Numbered from the stretch's first letter, positions 51,285 through 59,551 are shown. The stretch is DNA of 64,000 nucleotides from SIG440 sp045586925 (GCA_045586925.1 JAZNBG010000012.1:124001-188000), one strand, 5' to 3'. The notes: generated by a model from the letters alone, not told the origin. Program-made: numbers and translations.

Positions 51285-51313
51285 ATTATAGCAACATCTT
51301 CTTGATTTGTCAA
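51285..51313 (-). promoter_or_regulatory. Consensus promoter of the tRNA operon
   Basis: TTGACA (51308-51313), 17 nt, TATAAT (51285-51290) on the minus strand, about 39 nt before tRNA-Gly. Confidence 0.92.
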
Positions 51314-51354
51314 TACCTTTTTTTAAATTTTTAGTCTTTTTTACAAAATTTTTT

Positions 51355-51399
51355 AAAACAAAACTCCCATATAACATTTTATCGTTCTATGGGAGTTTT
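51355..51399 (-). terminator. Terminator of trpB
   Basis: AAAACTCCCATA (51360-51371) pairs with TATGGGAGTTTT (51388-51399), with a T-rich tail on the minus strand. Confidence 0.85.
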
Positions 51400-51409
51400 A
51401 TACTATATT

Positions 51410-52651
51410 TTATATATTGTAATCAAGTTTAAACTGTTCGCCACAGCCGTACTTTTCGTAAACATAGTCGATATCCTTATCACCTCTACCCGAAAGGCAG
51501 GCAAGAATTGAGCCTGATTTATGCTCTTTTGCATAACGGATGGCATAAGCAACAGCATGAGCACTTTCTATCGCCGGAATAATACCCTCGTATCTCGAAA
51601 GCAGGAAAAACGCTTCCATAGCTTCTTCATCAGATACTGTTTCATAATGAACTCTGCCCATATCACGAAGATATGCGTGTTCTGGACCAACTCCCGGATA
51701 ATCAAGACCGCTGGCTATTGAGTAAACAGGAAGCGGCTCGCCGTTTTCATCCTGTAGAACATAGCTTGAATAGCCGTGAATTATACCCTTTGTTCCATAA
51801 GCCATTGTTGCCGCATGGTCGCCAACACCTGAACCCCTGCCCAAAGGCTCGACTCCGTATATCTCTACCGGATCCGCAAGGAATGGAGTGAACATACCCA
51901 AAGAATTGGAGCCGCCGCCAACACAAGCAGTAACGGCATCAGGCATAATGCCTGTCATCTCTAAAAACTGTTCTCTTGCTTCTATACCAATAATAGACTG
52001 AAAATCTCGAACCATTTTGGGGAATGGATGAGGACCTGCCGCAGTACCTATACAGTATATTGCATCCTTATATTCATTGAGATATGCCTCAAACGCTGCA
52101 TCACAGGCTTCTTTCAGTGTCTTTAAACCCTTTGTTACCGGAATAACATTTGCACCAAGCATCTTCATTCTGATTACGTTTGGATGCTGCTTGGCAATAT
52201 CAACCTCGCCCATATAAACGTCACATTCCATACCAAAGTATGCCGCCGCAGTAGCAATTGCAACACCGTGCTGACCTGCACCAGTTTCCGCAATAATCTT
52301 TTTCTTGCCCATAAACTTTGCAAGAAGTCCTTCACCCATGCAGTGATTCAGTTTGTGTGCACCTGTATGGTTAAGGTCTTCACGCTTAAGATAAATCTGA
52401 CAGTTGCCAAAAATCTTTGAAAGTCTTTCACAATGGGTAATAGGTGTAGGTCTGCCCTGAAATTCCTTTCTAATTCGGCGAAGCTCATTGATAAACTGCG
52501 CCGAATGGCAAATTGCCTCATAAGCATCATCTGCTTCCTTGAATGCCTCGATAAGTTCTTCTGCCTGATACGAACCACCGTATTCGCCAAAGTAACCCTC
52601 GGCATTGGGGAACTCCTTAAGATAGTTATCAAAATCTCTATATTTATTCAT
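51410..52651 (-). CDS. trpB: Tryptophan synthase beta chain, stand-alone
   Basis: 413 residues behind AAAGGAG. PLP enzyme that joins indole and serine. The PLP-Lys lies in LNHTGAHKLNHCMGEGLLAK (canonical HKINN reads HKLNH), the catalytic Glu in AETGAGQHGVA, the phosphate loop is GGGSNSLGMF, and the C-terminal block is LACLSGRGDKD. No trpA or other trp gene is adjacent, so it may work on free indole or with a distant TrpA. Upstream lies a Trp-codon leader and attenuator (52707-52780), so regulation by charged tRNA-Trp is likely. Confidence 0.95.
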   Translation of the reverse strand: MNKYRDFDNYLKEFPNAEGYFGEYGGSYQAEELIEAFKEADDAYEAICHSAQFINELRRIRKEFQGRPTPITHCERLSKIFGNCQIYLKREDLNHTGAHKLNHCMGEGLLAKFMGKKKIIAETGAGQHGVAIATAAAYFGMECDVYMGEVDIAKQHPNVIRMKMLGANVIPVTKGLKTLKEACDAAFEAYLNEYKDAIYCIGTAAGPHPFPKMVRDFQSIIGIEAREQFLEMTGIMPDAVTACVGGGSNSLGMFTPFLADPVEIYGVEPLGRGSGVGDHAATMAYGTKGIIHGYSSYVLQDENGEPLPVYSIASGLDYPGVGPEHAYLRDMGRVHYETVSDEEAMEAFFLLSRYEGIIPAIESAHAVAYAIRYAKEHKSGSILACLSGRGDKDIDYVYEKYGCGEQFKLDYNI

Positions 52652-52706
52652 AATAATTTCTCCTTTTTATTAAAATATATTATTAAATCCTGCAGTTTAA
52701 TAACTG

Positions 52707-52738
52707 AAAAAAACACCACGGGCTTACGCCCAGATGTT
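52707..52738 (-). terminator. Attenuator terminator upstream of trpB
   Basis: On the minus strand AACATCTGGGC-GTAA-GCCCGTGGTGTT forms a stem with GGGC/GCCC and AACA/TGTT pairs, followed by a run of T. It overlaps the Trp codon and stop of the leader peptide, so a stalled ribosome would cover it. Confidence 0.75.
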
Positions 52739-52780
52739 ACACCACACAAGACTTAAAATATATTTTCTTAAAAGGGTCAT
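52724..52780 (-). CDS. trpL: Trp leader peptide (18 residues, two Trp codons)
   Basis: ATG 52780 behind GAGGAGTG. The peptide MTLLRKYILSLVWCNIWA has Trp codons at positions 13 and 17, and stops within the attenuator hairpin. Two Trp in the last six residues is far above chance. Ribosome-mediated attenuation is inferred. Confidence 0.75.
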   Translation of the reverse strand: MTLLRKYILSLVWCNIWA

Positions 52781-52817
52781 TATTGTCACTCCTCTTTGAT
52801 AAAAATAATTAAGGTTT

Positions 52818-52846
52818 ATTTTATCACAAATTTTGTTAAATGTCCA
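52818..52846 (-). promoter_or_regulatory. Promoter of the trpL-trpB transcript
   Basis: TGGACA (52841-52846), 17 nt, TAAAAT (52818-52823) on the minus strand, about 30 nt before the leader start. Confidence 0.65.
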
Positions 52847-52854
52847 TACCTAAA

Positions 52855-53529
52855 TTACAAAATATCCACACCAACAACCGTCAGAACATCCTGTTCAACC
52901 TTAAAATGTATGTCACATCCCGCAAAACTCATACTATAAGTACGCAAATCATCGTGATAAGACGGTCTTGGGTCGTCTTTAAGACATTCCACCGCCGCCC
53001 TGCGTTTTCCTGCGGGCAGCTTGTTCAAAAGTTCTTCCGGGAAAATAACTTCTAATGCGTATTCCTTAAACTCTTCGCCAAAACTTCCCTTTGCGTCAGG
53101 TTTACAATCGGCATATGGAAGATACGGCTTTATATCAAAAATCGGAGTATCATCAAGGATATCCACACCCGAAACAACCAGCACAGTACCCTCTGTTTCA
53201 CTTTTTTCTATTCCTTCAAGTTTAACTAAAGACAGTCCAAGCAAATTAGGTCTGTAGGGTGAGCGGCTTGCAAAAACACCAATCCTTTTGTTTCCACCCA
53301 GTCTTGGTGGTCTTACAGTAAGAGCATCACGTTTGCGTTCTGCCTGAGAGAATCCGAATATCAACCACAGATGTGAAAATTCTTCAATTCCTCTCAATGC
53401 CTCAGAATTGCGGTACTCCTGCTCAAATACAATTCTCCCTGTCAGTTCAGGAACTCGCCCGCTTTGTCTTGGTATGCCAAATTTATCCTTGAAATCGGTA
53501 TGGATATATCCTATTGGCTTTATTTCCAC
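52855..53529 (-). CDS. trmO: tRNA (N6-threonylcarbamoyladenosine37)-methyltransferase TrmO
   Basis: 224 residues. The N-terminal YaeB/TsaA-type beta-barrel domain reads MEIKPIGYIHTDFKDKFGIPRQSG, then RGIEEFSHLWLIFGFS and RIGVFASRSPYRPNLLGLSLVKLEG, the last being the SAM-binding signature. Family members use S-adenosylmethionine to methylate t6A37 in tRNA. The C-terminal region (YHDDLRTYSMSFAGCDIHFKV) is the usual TrmO tail. It starts 3 nt after the stop of the glycosylase gene and is probably co-transcribed with it. Confidence 0.9.
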   Translation of the reverse strand: MEIKPIGYIHTDFKDKFGIPRQSGRVPELTGRIVFEQEYRNSEALRGIEEFSHLWLIFGFSQAERKRDALTVRPPRLGGNKRIGVFASRSPYRPNLLGLSLVKLEGIEKSETEGTVLVVSGVDILDDTPIFDIKPYLPYADCKPDAKGSFGEEFKEYALEVIFPEELLNKLPAGKRRAAVECLKDDPRPSYHDDLRTYSMSFAGCDIHFKVEQDVLTVVGVDIL

Positions 53530-53532
53530 TGC

Positions 53533-54012
53533 TTAACACTCCTTTATTATCTTCCATGCATCTGCAAGTTTTTCAAACGACCATGCAGCATTTGCAGGAG
53601 ATGTTGATGGCAAACATACCGCATCTATACCTGTCTTTATCCTTATATACTTATTATAATATCGTTCTGCCGTTTTTCCGTTAACAAAAATTCTTTTTAT
53701 ATCAGCATTGCCAAGTATTATATTTATATCATTTGCAACAACATTTTTAATCGAGCTGTCAGAGCTGCCTTCAATATCACAAGCTGCAATTACATCCCAT
53801 ACCGCTATCCCACAAGAAAGCAGCAAAGTTCTTTTTTCATCAACAGACTGTGGTACGCTTTTTTCAAAAACCTTTGCAACAACACGCCAAAATCTGTTTT
53901 GCGGGTGCCCATAAAAAAACATCTGCTCTCTGGACTTCACCGACGGAAAGCTGCCAAGTATAAGTATTTTCGAATTTTTATCAAACAAAGGGTTTATTGG
54001 GTGTTTAATCAT
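53533..54012 (-). CDS. UDG-superfamily DNA glycosylase (hypoxanthine type)
   Basis: 159 residues. LILGSFPSVKSREQMFFYGHPQNRFWRVVAK is the uracil-DNA-glycosylase-superfamily opening with the GHPQNRFW block of family 6 (hypoxanthine-DNA glycosylase). The C-terminal LPSTSPANA matches the family's second motif. It probably removes deaminated purine from DNA. The gene is 3 nt upstream of trmO, and about 30 nt after the ZIP transporter gene. Confidence 0.82.
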   Translation of the reverse strand: MIKHPINPLFDKNSKILILGSFPSVKSREQMFFYGHPQNRFWRVVAKVFEKSVPQSVDEKRTLLLSCGIAVWDVIAACDIEGSSDSSIKNVVANDINIILGNADIKRIFVNGKTAERYYNKYIRIKTGIDAVCLPSTSPANAAWSFEKLADAWKIIKEC

Positions 54013-54043
54013 AAGCTTTTTCCCTTAAAATATAACATAGATT

Positions 54044-54796
54044 CTATCCAAGCAAAACATCAGAAATCAGCATTACACAAAAGCCCACTAACAGCGCATA
54101 GGTTGCACCACGCTCACCGCCGTGTGCATGGGTTTCGGGAATCATTTCATCGCTGACAACATAAAGCATTGTGCCTCCTGCAAAGGCTAGTGCAAACGGA
54201 AGAATGGCTGTCGAAAGGCTTACTGCGAAATAGCCTATCAGCGTTCCCACAACCTCAACCAAGCCTGTTATCATTGCACAAATAAAGGTTTTGCGGGGCG
54301 AAACTCCTGCCGCCAGCATTGGCGAAATAATCACCATACCCTCGGGAATGTTCTGCAGGGCAATACCACCTGCAATCATCAACGCCTGAGATGTATTTCC
54401 CGAGCCAAAGCCTACGCCTGCCGCAATACCCTCGGGCAGATTGTGTATTCCTATTGCCAGCACAAAAAGCAGAACCTTGCTTAAATTTGCATTATTATGA
54501 TTTTCTTCCGTTCCACCCATAATCTTGTGAAGGTGAGGAACAAGCTTGTCAATCAGATTCAGGCACAGTGCACCTGTAAAAATGCCTGCCACGGTAACTA
54601 TAATCCCGTACCTTCCACCATACTCAAGTGACGGCATAACAAGCCCAAGAACAGCCGCCGCAAGCATTACCCCTGCCGCAAAGGAAAGTATTATATCCGA
54701 AAACCTGTGCGACATCTTTTTAAATATAAATCCAACAAGCGACCCAAATATTGTTGCACCGCCAACTCCAAGAGCAGTAATTAAAACCATTTCCAT
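54044..54796 (-). CDS. ZIP-family metal transporter
   Basis: 250 residues from ATG 54796 (AATGGAG upstream; the frame extends to 54829). Seven to eight membrane helices, with the ZIP metal-site block IGIHNLPEGIAAGVGFGSG (HNLPEG) and GIALQNIPEGMVI in a second copy (QNIPEG). This pair is typical of ZupT-like/GufA transporters. The cytosolic loop between helices 3 and 4 (HLHKIMGGTEENHNN) is His-rich. The gene has a leader of about 280 nt (54797-55079) with hairpins. Confidence 0.9.
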   Translation of the reverse strand: MEMVLITALGVGGATIFGSLVGFIFKKMSHRFSDIILSFAAGVMLAAAVLGLVMPSLEYGGRYGIIVTVAGIFTGALCLNLIDKLVPHLHKIMGGTEENHNNANLSKVLLFVLAIGIHNLPEGIAAGVGFGSGNTSQALMIAGGIALQNIPEGMVIISPMLAAGVSPRKTFICAMITGLVEVVGTLIGYFAVSLSTAILPFALAFAGGTMLYVVSDEMIPETHAHGGERGATYALLVGFCVMLISDVLLG

Positions 54797-55079
54797 AAAA
54801 ATCTCCATTCCGCCGCCATACGTCGGCACAAAATAGCAGTTAAAATTTCTCTTATCCGTATGGCAAGGAATGATAAGAGATTTTTACGCCCATGCGTGTT
54901 TCCGAGCAAATGTGTAGAAAAACTTTTGCAGAAAAAAGTTTTTCTTATTATTGCCGATGCTCTCGCATCTCAATCCCACCTAAAAAGATGCCACCGGCAT
55001 CTTTTTCACGGTGTGACGGGCAATCAAATCCGCCGGAGGCTTAACGGGAAAGGAACTTTCACGTTAATCACTCCTTATC
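54797..55079 (-). promoter_or_regulatory. Long structured leader of the ZIP transporter gene
   Basis: The 5' leader has a 12-codon ORF starting GTG (about 55063; AAGGAG upstream), and a perfect 11-bp hairpin AAAAAGATGCC-ACC-GGCATCTTTTT (54982-55006) with T5 on both sides, i.e. a terminator before the coding region. It resembles a transcription attenuator, but no known riboswitch core is visible. The GATGCC...GGCATC core, with the same trinucleotide loop, also occurs at 704-724, so a mobile repeat is an alternative. Confidence 0.45.
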
Positions 55080-55085
55080 CAGTAT

Positions 55086-55114
55086 ATTGTAACATATATA
55101 AAGGTTAAAGTAAA
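55086..55114 (-). promoter_or_regulatory. Promoter of the ZIP transporter leader
   Basis: TTTACT (55109-55114), 17 nt, TACAAT (55086-55091) on the minus strand. Confidence 0.6.
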
Positions 55115-55118
55115 TACA

Positions 55119-55151
55119 AAAATCGGAACAAGCAGACCTTGTTCCGATTTT
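55119..55151 (-). terminator. Terminator of the GH13 gene
   Basis: AAAATCGGAACAAG (55119-55132) pairs perfectly with CTTGTTCCGATTTT (55138-55151), with TTTTTG on the minus strand. Confidence 0.92.
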
Positions 55152-55154
55152 CAC

Positions 55155-56702
55155 TTATGCTTCCTGAGCGATAATAAAGCTTACACCTTTCATTACAAGC
55201 TGCTGTCCGTTTGATTCTACATTCTGACTCATCAGAATTTTACCAAACTTTGGCGCATCATACCTATGAGTGTATTGTGATGGATTAATTGCTATAAACA
55301 GTTTTTTGCCCTCTGCCACTCTTTCATAAACAAAGGGATATCCCGGCATTAATATATTAAAATCGCCTTCTGCGTGAAGGGCTGCAGTTTCTTTATGAAG
55401 GTTTATCAGCTTTTTTGTAAATAAAAGCAGTGAATCTTCATCCTTTTCCTGCATCTCTACTGTGGGAGCACCTTCACGGTTGTCTGTGGGAAGATATGGT
55501 GTGTCGCTTATCGAAAAACCGTGGTTTTTATCGCTGTTCCATTGCATAGGTGTTCTTGCGCCTGTGCGGATATACCCACCCTCTTTTGAAGGCAAACCTT
55601 CAATATAATCCATACCAATTTCATCACCATAATACACAAACGGAACACCGGGCATTGTAAAGAGAAACGTCAGACACACCTTTACCTCGTCGGGTGTACG
55701 TAAATAGGCTAATCGTTGCATATCGTGATTGCCCGTGATATGACCGATATACCCTTTGTCTTTTGTTTCACTTAAATCATACAAAAACCTGTCTAAATAT
55801 TCATTGATATTGCCTTTGCCATCCTTATTGAAATAGCTGTGTCCCACCATACCCGATGTTGTGTTGCGGCCTTTTTCGTAGCGGAATAGTGAGCGATAAG
55901 CCGATGGCCCCGAATGAAGAAGAAAATCAAGATGAAAACCAGCCTTTATAGCCTCTGCCGGCTTTGCCCATTCTGCAATCAGCAAGACCTCAGGATTTTT
56001 GCTTTCGATATGTGCTCTTATTTCGTGCCAGAATATCCCCATTGCACTTTTATCTTTGTCACCTTTTATTAAAGATGCCGCCATATCCACACGGAAGGCA
56101 TCTGTTCCCAAATCCATCCAGAAGTCTATTATTTTTTTTAGTTCCTCTTTCATAGCAACGCAATCAGGATGTGTAACAGGAAGTTCCCATGGGTTTTTGG
56201 GGTCAGGATGTGCATAACCGTAATTCAGGGCAGGCTGACTCCAGAAAAAGTTATTTATACATTTTGCATCTCTCTCGCCCAAAGATGCAATCCCGGGACC
56301 CTCGTCAAATGAAGACACCGTCCATATGTATCGGTTTGAGTATTCGTTTTTTTCCACCTTTCCCGATTCAATAAACCACGGATGATCTATTGATGTATGC
56401 CCTGCCACTAAATCAAATATAACTTTCATTCCCCTTGCGTGAGCCGCATCACACAAAGCCTTGTAATCGTCATTGGTGCCATATCTTTGCGCCACACTGT
56501 AAAAATCCGTTACATCATATCCTGCATCACGAAAAGAGCTTTCGTTAATGGGATTAAGCCAGATTGCAGTAAACCCCATGCTCTCAATATAGTCAAGTTT
56601 TTGAATTATTCCCTGCAAATCTCCTATTCCGTCACCATTTGAATCGTAAAAGGACTGCGGATAAATTTCATACACAACTGCATCATTAAGCCAGTTTTTC
56701 AT
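55155..56702 (-). CDS. GH13 glycoside hydrolase (alpha-glucosidase/amylase type)
   Basis: 515 residues behind AAAGGAG, no signal peptide, so cytoplasmic. The catalytic barrel starts WLNDAVVYEIYPQSFYDSNGDGIGDL. The family regions are VIFDLVAGHTS (region I), TDAFRVDMAASL (nucleophile Asp, region II), LLIAEWA (acid/base Glu, region III) and ITGNHDMQR (region IV Asp). Region I has AGHTS where amylases have VxNH. The layout points to oligosaccharide hydrolysis (alpha-glucosidase-like) rather than starch attack. It is divergent from an AraC regulator that may control it. Confidence 0.9.
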   Translation of the reverse strand: MKNWLNDAVVYEIYPQSFYDSNGDGIGDLQGIIQKLDYIESMGFTAIWLNPINESSFRDAGYDVTDFYSVAQRYGTNDDYKALCDAAHARGMKVIFDLVAGHTSIDHPWFIESGKVEKNEYSNRYIWTVSSFDEGPGIASLGERDAKCINNFFWSQPALNYGYAHPDPKNPWELPVTHPDCVAMKEELKKIIDFWMDLGTDAFRVDMAASLIKGDKDKSAMGIFWHEIRAHIESKNPEVLLIAEWAKPAEAIKAGFHLDFLLHSGPSAYRSLFRYEKGRNTTSGMVGHSYFNKDGKGNINEYLDRFLYDLSETKDKGYIGHITGNHDMQRLAYLRTPDEVKVCLTFLFTMPGVPFVYYGDEIGMDYIEGLPSKEGGYIRTGARTPMQWNSDKNHGFSISDTPYLPTDNREGAPTVEMQEKDEDSLLLFTKKLINLHKETAALHAEGDFNILMPGYPFVYERVAEGKKLFIAINPSQYTHRYDAPKFGKILMSQNVESNGQQLVMKGVSFIIAQEA

Positions 56703-56804
56703 AAATATTACTCCTTTGCTTTTCTTAATAGCATTATATCATACTATTTTAAGACTTCCTACAACTATATTCGCAATATTTTAACACAATATTCACTTTT
56801 TATA

Positions 56805-56833
56805 TTGACTTTAATTAGCCTTTGTAATACAAT
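56805..56833 (+). promoter_or_regulatory. Promoter of the AraC-type regulator
   Basis: TTGACT (56805-56810), 17 nt, TACAAT (56828-56833), ending 15 nt before the start codon, so the leader is very short. The divergent GH13 gene has a TATAAT but no clear -35. Confidence 0.65.
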
Positions 56834-56848
56834 GAATGTGGTGATAAT

Positions 56849-57706
56849 ATGAAAAATCAAACCCCGTTTAAGGAACCTAAAAAACACGGAATTCCGGGTT
56901 ACGCCTTCGAGAAGTATGATATAAAATCCGACCACTCCAGACAATTTGCTTCAAAACACTGGCACAACGAAACCGAAATTATTTATGTGGAAAAAGGGAG
57001 CATAGACATAACCATAAACAACACATACTATATCGGCAATGCAGGTGATATTTTTATAGTTAACAGTGGTGAACTGCACGAAATATATGGAACTTCAACA
57101 CCTCTTGAATACAGAGCCTTTGTTTTTGATTTTGATATGCTTTCATTCCATAAAGACGATATTGCACAACAGACTTTTATAGAGCCTGTACTCAACGGAA
57201 AACTGAAATTTAATAACACAATCAATACTTCACACAAAGCCTTTGAATTGCTTACATATATAAACAAAATAAACACCACAAAATCTGCCTGCTATATTCT
57301 TTCCACCAAAGCTGCACTTATGCAGTTTTTTGCAATTATGTTTGAAGAAAACAAAGCTGTTTTATTGAAAAACGCATCCCCCGATAAAAAAAATCAACTT
57401 TTAAAAGGCATAGTTAAGTACATTGATGAAAATTACAACCAGGAGATTTCCCTCGCCGAAATTGCGGCATATTCTAATATGTCCCGCAAATATTTTTGTC
57501 GCTTTTTCAAAAACAATTTTAATAAGACCTTTATTGAGTATTTAAATGATGTAAAAATTGAACATTCCATGATTTTGCTTAACGAAAGTAATATTTCCAT
57601 AACAGATGTGGCTATTTCCTGTGGTTTTTCAAATATGAGTTATTTTACGCGAACTTTCAAGAAAAAAACCGGTTGCACACCATCCCAATATAGAATGCAT
57701 AATTAG
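56849..57706 (+). CDS. AraC-family transcriptional regulator
   Basis: 285 residues. An N-terminal cupin-like sensor domain (SKHWHNETEIIYVEKGSIDITINNTYY...GDIFIVNSGELHEI) binds a small ligand, most likely a sugar in this family. Two C-terminal helix-turn-helix units follow: ISLAEIAAYSNMSRKYFCRFFKNNF and ISITDVAISCGFSNMSYFTRTFKKKTG. GTGGTG before the ATG is a weak site. It is back to back with the GH13 gene, with 146 nt between them; the GH13 promoter lacks a good -35, as expected for an activated promoter. Confidence 0.9.
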   Translation: MKNQTPFKEPKKHGIPGYAFEKYDIKSDHSRQFASKHWHNETEIIYVEKGSIDITINNTYYIGNAGDIFIVNSGELHEIYGTSTPLEYRAFVFDFDMLSFHKDDIAQQTFIEPVLNGKLKFNNTINTSHKAFELLTYINKINTTKSACYILSTKAALMQFFAIMFEENKAVLLKNASPDKKNQLLKGIVKYIDENYNQEISLAEIAAYSNMSRKYFCRFFKNNFNKTFIEYLNDVKIEHSMILLNESNISITDVAISCGFSNMSYFTRTFKKKTGCTPSQYRMHN

Positions 57707-57763
57707 TTTTACTTTTATTTTGATAACAGCAGTAAATTTTTTTAAATTTTTTCAAAAAAAGGG

Positions 57764-57792
57764 TTGACAAATCACAAAAAAAAGAGTATACT
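57764..57792 (+). promoter_or_regulatory. Promoter of tRNA-Lys(CTT)
   Basis: TTGACA (57764-57769), 17 nt, TATACT (57787-57792). Confidence 0.85.
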
Positions 57793-57826
57793 TTAGTAGT
57801 TGCAACGGCAACGGACAAACTTAAAT

Positions 57827-57902
57827 GCACCTTTAGCTCAGCTGGTAGAGCACCTGACTCTTAATCAGGGTGTCCAGGGTTCGAGTCCCTGAAGGTGTAC
57901 CA
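57827..57902 (+). tRNA. tRNA-Lys (anticodon CTT)
   Basis: 76 nt. Acceptor stem GCACCTT/AAGGTGT, anticodon loop CTCTTAA, TTCGAGT loop, CCA encoded. A second Lys isoacceptor besides the TTT one at 50773. Confidence 0.95.
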
Positions 57903-57936
57903 AACCGATGAAGTCACTTGATTTCATCGGTTTTTT
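57903..57936 (+). terminator. Terminator of tRNA-Lys(CTT)
   Basis: AACCGATGAA (57903-57912) pairs with TTCATCGGTT (57923-57932), then TTTT. Confidence 0.88.
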
Positions 57937-57959
57937 CTTTTTCCATACTAACTATTAAA

Positions 57960-58196
57960 ACACAAATACACCAATCAATATGATTGATGTATTTGATACA
58001 GTTAAGTTATTAAAGCTCCTTGAGAAAGGGCATTGCAAAAATTGCCCCTCGCCTTTGTCAACAGTGTCCTGAAACACGGATAAGTTCTGCTGCCGCCTTT
58101 TTCTCGTCTGCAAAACCGGATAAAAGTCCTATTACAGAAAGATTGTTTTCTTCGGTATAACAACTTTATCAGGTATATAAACACCTCATTTTACCC
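57960..58196 (-). other. Gap with a possible gene remnant
   Basis: About 240 nt without a supportable gene. On the minus strand one frame reads a protein-like stretch (TEENNLSVIGLLSGFADEKK... to VSGHC and a stop, about 58062-58160), with no start codon or ribosome site. It may be a decayed 3' end; I do not recognise the family. Confidence 0.3.
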
Positions 58197-59045
58197 CTAA
58201 AAAGCCATCATTACAGTAGAAACTAAAGCTATCGCCGCTGCAATATACTCAAGCTTTCTCACATTCTCATGTCTGATAGTGCTTATCAGCGTTGAGAAAA
58301 CCATAACACCGCCGGTAACAAAAGGATATTGCACAGATCCTGGCAAATGTGCAACCGATATAAGCAGCAGCAAATCGCCCACTCCGTTTAAAACACCGTC
58401 GCCTGCAGAATATAACAGTTTTTGACCTTTAAGTAGCGGCACTTTATATCCTTTTGCAAGCAACCAAATGCTGCAGATAATTACCGTAAAAATCCCTGAA
58501 TAAAACATAAAGCTTGTACTGTCGGTATGCGCCAATAAAGATTTTTCATGAACCATCGACAGGACACCCACTGTGCCGTTTAAAACAAAAACCAGCATAT
58601 AATATATAATGGCTTTCTTTTCACTCTTGCCGCCCTGACCGGTAAATAATACAGCAACCACAACAAGCAAGCAGCATATAATTTTAAATGCAGAAATTCC
58701 CTCGTTGTAGAACAAAACCCCGGCAAGAAACGGTAGCATCATTCCGCCAAGCATTGTAAAAACGGAATAAACCGAAAGGTTAGTCACTGAAAAAGCTTTT
58801 AAGCTGAAATAAATCATAAGTATGTATGCCAGGGCATAAAAACCGGATAACCAAAAACTGAACCACGCAAACTGAAGTTTAAAGCCTCCTAAAATCAGCA
58901 TCATCACAATAACTGCAAGACCTTTATATAAAGAAAAAGCCAAAGCCTCTTTTAAACCTGTTCCACATTGTTCCTCATACTTTTGCTGACAGAAAAACTG
59001 AAGTGAAAACAACATTGCTGCAATTATCAGCAAGTAATAGTACAT
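58197..59045 (-). CDS. DMT/EamA-type transporter
   Basis: 282 residues, ten hydrophobic helices in two halves of five, the drug/metabolite transporter layout: YYLLIIAAMLFSLQFFCQQ at the start, and the second half opening with AIIYYMLVFVLNGTVGVLSMVHEKS. The substrate cannot be told. AAAGGAGG lies 7 nt before the ATG. It has its own promoter at 59069-59097, and is separated from the atp operon by a terminator. Confidence 0.85.
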   Translation of the reverse strand: MYYYLLIIAAMLFSLQFFCQQKYEEQCGTGLKEALAFSLYKGLAVIVMMLILGGFKLQFAWFSFWLSGFYALAYILMIYFSLKAFSVTNLSVYSVFTMLGGMMLPFLAGVLFYNEGISAFKIICCLLVVVAVLFTGQGGKSEKKAIIYYMLVFVLNGTVGVLSMVHEKSLLAHTDSTSFMFYSGIFTVIICSIWLLAKGYKVPLLKGQKLLYSAGDGVLNGVGDLLLLISVAHLPGSVQYPFVTGGVMVFSTLISTIRHENVRKLEYIAAAIALVSTVMMAF

Positions 59046-59068
59046 AACAATTCCTCCTTTTTCATTAT

Positions 59069-59097
59069 ATGGTACAGCTTTAAATACTTTTTGTCAA
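59069..59097 (-). promoter_or_regulatory. Promoter of the DMT transporter
   Basis: TTGACA (59092-59097), 17 nt, TACCAT (59069-59074) on the minus strand. The 17-nt spacing is good; the -10 is weak. Confidence 0.55.
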
Positions 59098-59242
59098 GTG
59101 TAAAGATTATATTTTCTATAAATTCTAAATACTTTTTTATAAAAAAGAAATTGTACATTTTTACCGGACAGAAACAGACCTTCCTACACGTTGGCAGACA
59201 TTTGACGGTGAGAAGGAATTTTACTGGAAATATTAAATCTAT

Positions 59243-59286
59243 TAAAAAAATAAAAAGCAACAAGTTTTTCGAAACCTGTTGCTTTT
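59243..59286 (-). terminator. Terminator of the ATP synthase operon
   Basis: AAAAGCAACA (59253-59262) pairs with TGTTGCTTTT (59277-59286), with a long T-rich tail on the minus strand. Confidence 0.88.
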
Positions 59287-59290
59287 ATTT

Positions 59291-59551
59291 TTATATCCAT
59301 TTTGCACTGCCTGACATCAAGGTAACACTTTCGGTTGTTACACTAAGCAGTCCACGTTCAACATTGATTGCCTTAACAGCACCGTCTTCAAGCTCAATCC
59401 TGCATTCGCAGGGTTTAACCGATGTCAAAAAGGGAATATGATTTGCCATTACAGCAAGGTCACCCTCGCTGCCGCGCAGTGAAACCTTTACAATATCGCC
59501 CTCATATAAATTTCCGTCAGGCGTTGATATAACAAATTTAAATGTCTTCAT
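59291..59551 (-). CDS. atpC: F-type ATP synthase epsilon subunit, short form
   Basis: 86 residues. The N-terminal beta-sandwich of F1 epsilon is present (FKFVISTPDGNLYEGDIVKVSLRGSEGDLAVMANHIPFLTSVKP), but the protein stops right after it (LMSGSAKWI). The usual two-helix C-terminal domain, which in other bacteria binds ATP and inhibits hydrolysis, is absent. The terminator starts a few bases after the stop, so the short form is real and not caused by the reading frame. The gene overlaps atpD by 1 nt (TAATG). Confidence 0.9.
   Translation of the reverse strand: MKTFKFVISTPDGNLYEGDIVKVSLRGSEGDLAVMANHIPFLTSVKPCECRIELEDGAVKAINVERGLLSVTTESVTLMSGSAKWI

Noticed and set aside
58002..58184. A 60-residue frame (MFIYLIKLLYRRKQ...) as a gene
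   Set aside because: No ribosome site, low-complexity basic composition, and another frame of the same strand looks more protein-like.
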